This document shows, piece by piece, positions 39,701 to 48,662 of a stretch of 64,000 bases of DNA. Origin of the DNA: Metaphire vulgaris (taxonomy: Eukaryota; Annelida; Clitellata; Crassiclitellata; Megascolecidae); assembly GCA_018105865.1 (NCBI GenBank), contig CM030865.1:6106182-6170181 (forward strand), in the 5' to 3' direction. Numbering within the stretch: position 1 is the first letter of the stretch; each line of letters opens with the position of its first letter. The notes below the pieces were generated by a model. It was not told the origin of the DNA, did not search any database, and was given only the letters and a program-made list of their open reading frames with translations. A program made the translations under genes and the position numbers.

Positions 39701-42700
39701 CACCGCTGTGGGCTGGACGCCGCCATGTTGGCTATTGTTGTAGCGCTAGGCGACGGTGATCGACTGCGTTCTGGACGTCGCTGGAGTCTCCATCTACGTG
39801 AGGACTGCGTTCAGCTCTTCAGTTTCCGACGTGTCTCGTGCCGTCCTCTACCTTCCACGTCGGTCTGGAAGTTCAAGTCAGTCGCTCTCCGTCGAGTGTG
39901 CGCCAATGTCAGTCATTATTTTGTGGCTGCCGCGTGAAAATTCAGCGGATTTTCGGTTGACTGTCGTTCTGGACGTCGTCGGATTTTCCATCTTCGTCGG
40001 GTTTTCCGATTTCGACGACGAAACTATCTTCTTGCGGAAGACCGCTTCTTCAGGAACTCACCGATGGTTACATCTGCGTGGATAACTCCTACTACCAACT
40101 CGCGGATTCTTACATCATCTTCCGTTCCTCGTTGGCATGTCAATGGGGCTACAGTTTCTTTGAAGGACCGCTTCTAAAGGACTCTGCACCGGACTTCTTC
40201 ACGGCAGCAAAGTTCTTTCCATCATCACAGTGGATTTTAACATCGCCACCTTCTGACCTTCATTGACATGTCAGCGTTGTCAAAGCGCTTTTGATTTTGG
40301 ATTTTAAACCATGCGTACAGCGTTATATAAATTGTCCTGGAATTGGATGATATATTGATATATATGATATGACATGATATATTGATATATATATTGATAA
40401 TGATATATATATATATTGATATTGATATATATATATTGATATTGATATTGATATATATATATATATTATATATATATATATATTGATTGCTATCGTAATA
40501 GTCATTCCAGTCTATTCGTCTACTGTATATCGTCAATCCGTCTTTTGTTGTAACAAACTATAACACGAGTGTAACTTCTCCTGCTACAATGAGAGCAGGC
40601 ATCTTTAAAGAAAGGCTCAAGGGTAAGGGCGATAATAACAATTGGAAATAATTTGTTCTCCTCTGCGTCCTGAGCTTAGCGGTGCAATTAACCCTGGTGA
40701 CGCTGGTTCAAAGACACCGGAGAAAGTTTTGGATTCGACGACAAAAAACGCCTGACAAAGACGATGACCAATTTTCACCATTGGTGGCTAAGCTGTAGCG
40801 CCTACTGACCACTACTCTTTGAAACAAGTGGAAGTGACCCATCTTTTTGGCCTGGATTATCCACCGTAGACCGTCACCCGTTTGTCCGGTCGGATACCCT
40901 GGATTTGACCTGGATCTTGAATGATCTTGATTTGGTGTTCCATCGGTTGATGCTCCTGTGCATTATGAAGTGGCGCTATAGAAGTTTAAGATTAGATTAG
41001 ATTAGTTCCTACCTGTGATCCGAGCATCGCACGTTCTGTTGATCGTGTACAGATTGACGTTCTCTGCATTGATTAGTTCATCGTCGACGATGTCCCGAGG
41101 ATTGGTGTGGGTCCAACAGCTGCTCGGACTCCTCGTTCTGTCGAAATCAACGGCCAGACAACCGGAAAGGTTGGAGCAGAACGCCAGACAGTCCAGCAGC
41201 TCTGTGACGCCGCTCTGTTGCGTTCCTCCCGCCGCCTGAATGTTATGGAGTAGCTGCCACGTCTGCGGACAAATTGTCTTCGACGCTTCTAAACAATAAC
41301 AAGCCTTGTAAACCCTGCAACATCGGAGCAGCCAATATATTTGCACGATTAACAGTGGCGGCTCCACATGGGGGGCAGTGCCCCCTTATTGAATGTCTGG
41401 TCCCCTCAGTGTCCCCTGTTGGGACCCATACTTACTACTACATACCTAGCAACAAATAGTTGGCCCCCATGCTTAGAAGTTTCCACCCCAACGCCCCCGC
41501 CCCCCACTTGCCAAATCCTGGAGCCGCCACTGGTGATTAATGACGCTATCGATCACCAGTGTCTTTGCAACTGTAAGTATATTGTCAGTGGTCGATTTTT
41601 GAAAGTAGTGGGGTAGACTCCTCCCGCCCAAATTTTTGAACTCAGCCATGGTTAGGCCTTGGCCGGTGGAGTTAAACACCCTAGTGTCCCATTCAGATCG
41701 AACATCGGATTCATGCAATAGCAGAGTTAAGATAACTGGAGAATGAACACTTCTAAATTTGGAAATATTTTCGCTGGAGAAGTCGTGCCTCACTTCTTAA
41801 CTAACTACTGCTACATGCAGTTGCCTTTGCCAACAACGCTGAAGACATTAACTTTGACACTGTGCCACAGAACCTATTTTATTGATTAATTTTTCCACGG
41901 TCAATAACTGGTTTAAGAAATTGCTATCTATTACGGTTGGTTGGTTTGGGTAGGGTCAAGTAACGCTATTGCTTATTGCGGCACCATCGAGTAGTGGAAG
42001 GATTTTTGACACGCTACCGGAGGGTAGCGGGTACGAATCTTACCCTAGCCACCTTGAGCAAGTTGCATCAATGAATTAGCGGTTGCCAGCCGTGATTTGT
42101 GGCTACTTTAGAGAATCGTGTAAGATTTACTAGCTAGTTAATAGTTTTCTCATCAACCACTCTAATAAAAATTTCTTGAAATTTAGGTCAAAGGGATGGT
42201 GCACACATTGAATCGTGTCATTCTACAGCAAATCAGCTGTCAGTTTTTATCATCCGGCGTCTGTAATAGGCCTAAAACTGAAATGCTTTTTTAAAGGTTT
42301 TTTCGTATAGGGATACTATAGGCCTATATTATAATAGCGCGACCACAAATGGCACAATATTGGCATTGCGTTTGCTCTGCGACCGGCGCCAGAGAGCAGT
42401 ATGCTCCCATAGCCTGTGGCCATTATTTTCAGACATAGAGACGATATAAGAGGCCATTCTTGCAGCAACTCGTTTCATCTTCTAGTAGGCCTATAGCGAC
42501 ACTATATTGAGCTGGACACGAGTCGGTAAGCAAATAAAGACGCACATGATATACACTGCAGGGCGATACCCCATAGACAGTGATGGGCACTAAACTAAAA
42601 AAAATTCAATTAAACTAAAACTTTTATAACTAAAAATCATTAGTTAAACTTTAGTTTGAAATTGAACTTTTAAAGTAGTTGAACTAAACTAAAAAAGTCA

Positions 42701-43685
42701 GTTAAACTTTTCTAAACTTTTTCACAAACTTTGTTACCGATCTTCATATAGTTTCTCTCAAACGTGAATCATCTATGTAACCGACAATAATGTTGTTCTG
42801 CTATGTACAGTACAGTATTAAGCAAAATGTAACAGTATGACGTCCATGTTGGCGAAATTGTGTCAATTTATTATCTATGCTGTCTATGCAGTCTACTCTA
42901 CTGTATTTGTTTTCTTTCATTCATACAGAGTTGCATACCTTGATATGGTTTAGAAAGTTGGTATTTGAAGTAATGTTGCCACTGTGTAAGCAGTAATGAC
43001 ATGCAGCGCTAAAGTTTTTACATCCTGGCTTATCATCTTTTAACTGCACATCCTTAAGACACTTCTCAATCAAGAAACTGTTCATGTTTGCCACAAATAT
43101 CAACAGAAATATTGAAGCGATGATTTATTAGTACAACAGTGATTGTTGGGCCATTTATTCTAACAAATTCTATGTATGCAACTATGCATGCATGCCACGA
43201 GCAAGTAAATCAGCAGATTAAAAAAAGTTAATTAAACATTTTAGTTACAAACTAAATTTTATAGTTAAACTATGATTTTAACTAAACTTTTTTCTAGTTA
43301 AACTTTGATTTTAACTAAAAAATTGTAGTTTAACTAAAGTTTGAAACTTTTGAGCTAAACTAGTGCCCATCAGTCACTACTCACTACCCATAGACTGCAT
43401 GCGTTAGTTTGGACCCTATAGCCATTAATTTGTTTGACACGACTCTACACAACTGAGATCCGCTGCATGAGTGGGCGATCTTCGCAGGCGTGTTCTACAA
43501 CTCATCGATGTAAACATCGGCTTGCTAAAATATTGCTACGCACGGTTATGTTTGGAAATTCTTACAAATTTTTATCAGTATGTCTCATGTGACAAATGAA
43601 TCGGCAAACCAATTTGTTATTTTGATAATATGAGTTTTCTCTGTCTCTCTCTCCCTCTCTCTCTAGCTTTTTCTGTCTGTCTCTG

Positions 43686-43741
<56 letters not shown>

Positions 43742-46700
43742 TTATGTATAAAGAACTGATGCATGAAGACTGATGATGCATAAGAATCATATATATATAT
43801 ATATATGTTTTATCTGGAAACAGTGTTTATTCTAGGCCCTTTTGGGGGAATTTTCCCCCAAAGTTTGAAAATCCCCTCTCCCCCCCAAAAAATCTATATG
43901 TTGCATTGGGGGATGGAAATCTCCCCCAAAGTGTGACAAGCGTGACGAGAGGGTTTTTTTATTTAGGAGAGAGGAAAACATAACGATATGACCATATTCA
44001 GAAGAGCATTAGAGCATGTGGAGAAGAAAGGGAAAGGGAAGAAAGATAAGGAAGGATGTGATGACTTTTTTTGCTTGTCACCACTTCCCGACGAGAAAAA
44101 ATCTCAAATGTCTGGATGACCTTTTTTTGCTCATCAAGGTTTTTGGGCAGACAAACCTTCTCCCCCAAACATTTCAAACTCCCCCCCCCCCCGATGTCAA
44201 GGTGGCTAGAATAAACACTGGGAAACAGTAATTATAGTCACCATTGAAAAGCATGATTTAGATCCCTATGTTGAATATTACTTAATAAGCCGTCATCAAC
44301 GTAAACGTATAGAGTATAATATTATATCATAATATCAGTACTTAGTATATACATATACTGGAAAACGTGCTTTTTCTGTCGCCGGACCCAGACTTTGGAA
44401 TTCTCTGCCGGTACAGGTCCGCCAAACTGATTGTCTTACTACCTTCAGGTCTAGACTTAAAACACATCTATTCCTGACTGCATATCCGCCTTAACCTGGA
44501 ATCTGGAAGTACGGACTGACCTTTGGATTACAACCTCGATTCACCACGGACAATGATTCACGACTACGATTATTCACTGAAGCGACCATCGACTGGTGCA
44601 GATGTACTACTACAATGGCGCTAAAGAAGTCTACTACTACTACTACATATATAGATTGTGTGTAGCCTATATTATATATTATATGTGTGCGCGTGCGTGT
44701 GTGTGTGCGCGTGCGTGCGTGCGTGCGTGCGTGCGTGTGACTAGGCTTTATTTCGCCACCGCACGGAATATAGCGTTACTAAGAGTAGGCCTATATAAGC
44801 CTATATATATATATATATACATATTTGTGTATGTGTATATGTATGTATGTAATCCTACTCTGCCTATTTTTGTCAATTGTCTAGGTATACATATGCATAA
44901 ATAAGCGATTGCCTTTAGACGAAAATTAATCTTTAGGTTACTACCGCTGTTTAGTGTTGAATTGGCAAATTTTGAGACGATGACAGTATTCGTGGCAAGT
45001 CGTAGACTTCATTGTTGTTGAGGTTGGCATCTCTATTCAGGTTTTTGATGAATTACTAGCCTCAGAGAACGACACAGACAAGCACAGCCGCCGCCGCCGT
45101 ATGCATTACCCACGAATTCATTCATCCATTTCGAAAGGAACGGTCCCTCGGGTCAATCTTTAGGCATACACGGTAACTAGCAAGACAATTTCAAATGAAA
45201 CGCGGCTCGGAATACTTAAGTGCTACGTACGGTCAGTTCTGCTTTAAATGGAGCAGAGACTTGGACCACGTCAAAAGCTATGAAAAAGAAACTGGAAGCT
45301 GCTGAAATGTGGTTCTATATAGGAGAAAGCCAAAAGTTTCGTGGACGGATAAAGGAACCAACAAAGAAATCTGTTCTTCTTCCATCACCTGTAAAACACT
45401 GATTGCTACCATCAAGCTAAGATAGACGAACGTTTTCAGGCACTTGCTGAGGGAAAATGAACTCGAGAACTTGGCAGTGACAGACAGGCATGGCGGAGAG
45501 TAAAAGATCAAGAAGAAGAAAACAAAGATCAAAATACACAGACAGACTTAGAGATGGACTGGAGATAGACAACAACATTGAACTCCCGAAGAATACCAGA
45601 GATTGTGGAAAGTGGAAGTCCATGGTCGCCTACGCAGCAATGCATGGCACCTGAGAAGAAGTGCTTCGAAGTGGGTAACCTACTTGAGCGTCAAAGAACG
45701 GCCGAGAGGCGCCTAGACATTTTGGATCATCACATGCATCCACTTCCAATCATCCAATGCCGGCACAAGTTTCATACGATTCCTAGCTCGATGCGATTAT
45801 ATCACGTAGGCCTATGGTTACGTAATCGCGATCATTACAGTATCTTCAAGACTGATTGTAGTTTACGACCTTCTGCACAGTGCCTATTGGCTACACTTCC
45901 CAAAGACTCCCTGAAAATACTTGACCGCCCAAGCTAGAAGTTTCCCACTAATAGAGCCATTGGTAGCATTGGCTCGTTTTATTTCATGACACGCCGAATT
46001 CGATTTTTAAATTAAATAATGTTTCAACATCACATAAAGATGCCATTTGTCGGCTATCGTCATTTCACAAAGCCATGTCAACCTGGACGAATAACTATAT
46101 CACTCGTGTGTCTCAATCTGTTCCAAGTGTCAAATCGGCTCATTCTTTACTTAGGCCTACTTGCGCAAATTCAATAGCGTCGAATACGAACCACATATTA
46201 GGTAGGTATTAGGTAAACTTTTCAATCCAGTATCTGAGACCAAGATTCGACCGTACGTATTATATGTATAATATTTCCAATGATGTAATACGTTTAATAC
46301 GCGTACGGTAAAAGTTCGGTACATCCAAAAAATCACTGCTTAAAATAAGTGAACTGAATTATTAAAATTTAGCAGGAAACATTTACTTGTTATTCTATGG
46401 TTTAAATCTAATTCGAAGTCGGGTGAGTAATTATGAGTAATTATATTATGCATCAAAGCGCTTTGACTAATCTAAGAATCAATTGGCTCCAGCTGCTTGA
46501 TGACTGAGGGTATCTGGGATACCGAGGTCCGCTACCACCTTCAGGCATTTCTGCCAAAGTATAATAATATTGTGTATAAATACGCGTATAATATATCTGG
46601 ACATAGTATACGTATGCTACGCGTATAATTCCAGGGGACGTAACGTACGGTCGAATCTTGTCTGAGACAAGAATTGACATAGCCTAATACAATTACTTGG

Positions 46701-46757
46701 TGCATGGTGTGAAACCAGTCTGGTGCAACTGATGCAGACAAAGATGCGCAAGCTATA

Positions 46758-46813
<56 letters not shown>

Positions 46814-48588
46814 TGCCCTCGATACTTACCTCCCGAAGGTCTTATAAAGAAAAAACCTTCAGGAAGCAAAAAATGAATGTACTTCAATTCTCGTCTGGCT
46901 CATCGAGGTCGTATATACTGTATATATATGCTTATATTTAGGCTTATATTTAGGCTTATATTTAGGCTTATATATATTCATAATTCATGTTCTTTATTTG
47001 AACGCGTGGCTTCTACTGGTTTTTACACGATTATGTCTGGCATATCGACTATGTAGAGCCCACGTCGTAATTTTTGGTTAAGGGTCACTGATAGACCTTT
47101 GGATTTTTAAAATAAACTTTAAGCTAGAAACGTTCAGAGCAGTTAAAGCCTATTGCCACAGTTTCCATAATCTTGGATGCCATAGCATTTGCTCTGGTGC
47201 AGATGCCACCCTATCATGACGGTTATTAGCAAGGTCTCGAAAAGTATTCACCTGCACTCTAGATTTTACTTAGTACGACCCATAGCTTCAGTATCACCCA
47301 CAGTCATTAAGATCCAAGCAAGAAGTCTTACACAGACAGTGGGGCGCAAGCTGCAGGAGTCGGTGTGGAAGTGATGCTGAATACTCTTTTCACACCACCA
47401 TCCACGCACTGTGGTATTTGCAGGATTTAAGGAGGCGGCAGATTCTTGATCATGTGTGTTGTAGGTTTATTTATAAACGCGTCCGTCAGAAGCAGGGCTA
47501 TTTCTAGAATTGTGAATTTAGGGGGGGGGGGGTCGGGAAAATTTGGAAATGTCGGAATTTGGAAAAAGTCTGACAAGCGAAAAACCTTATCAAGCTCCAA
47601 AAAGTCTGACAAGCAAAACCAAACAAAAAACAAAAAACGCTTATCAAATATCCAAAAAGCCTGAAAAAGGTCATCCCTAGCTCAGATTGAGGGGTGATGT
47701 CGGGGGTGTCGTTCTCAAATTCGGGGGTGTTGGGAGGGTGTTGGCGGGTGTCAAAATATCTCTCGATTGGGGGGTGTCGGTCTCAGATTGGAGGGTGTTG
47801 GTGAGGTGTTAGGGGGTGTAAAAATATCCCTGGTCAGAAGACGATGGGAGTCTGTGATTCCTGATTACTGCTTACTGGCTTACTGACCTCATATAGCAGT
47901 GAGGACCTGGGGCAGTGGCAATCTTTTCCCATCACTGGTCTGACTCAAATACCATACTGGCCGGTATCAAAGTACAGGTCCGCCGAGAGAAATTCCGGGT
48001 CCCTTGCAGAAGGGAAGTCACGGGCCCCTAACAAGTGTGAAAAACTGCTGATGACATTTTTTGCTTGTTAGTCTTTTTTCTTTTTCAGGATGTAAAAAAT
48101 TCGTCACCGGCCCGGGCCCCATGCAGGTGGCCGGGCCCTTTGTGCATTTGCCCTCCTGACCCCTCTCTGCGGCCCTGCCTAAGTACCTACCATTAAAATT
48201 AGAGAATGGCACAGGGACATGCCCGCGGGGAACCTAATGCGCGGTAAATCAAGGTGTCGGGGAGTTGCTGATGGAATTAGACGCGATTCGTATTGAACGT
48301 TTCCGTGGCGCAGACCCGATAATATAAACCCATGATTAGCCTACATAGTCTTTCTGGCTTTGGACTGGTATGTCCACTGGATCAGAGGAGGGAGGCGAAA
48401 TATGATTCTGGCATGCATTCACAGACGGGGAGCCATTATCCTACATCAGAGTAATATTTGAAGGTAAGCAGAGGAGGAAAAGAATTTTAATTGTATAGCA
48501 GCAGCCGGAACTTTTAAAAGGAGTGTATTCTGCTCTCAGTAGTCAAGCGAAACTAGACACCTAAATAGTGGACCAGTGGGAGAGGGAT

Positions 48589-48662
<74 letters not shown>

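Noticed and set aside
40237..40536. Ile/Tyr/Asn frames
   Set aside because: Translation of a TA microsatellite.
42921..43103. 60-codon minus-strand frame with Cys and His (CKNFSAACHYCLHSGN)
   Set aside because: It lies inside the hAT-like element and could be a remnant of a BED-type zinc finger, but it is too short and has no start context; I do not call a gene.
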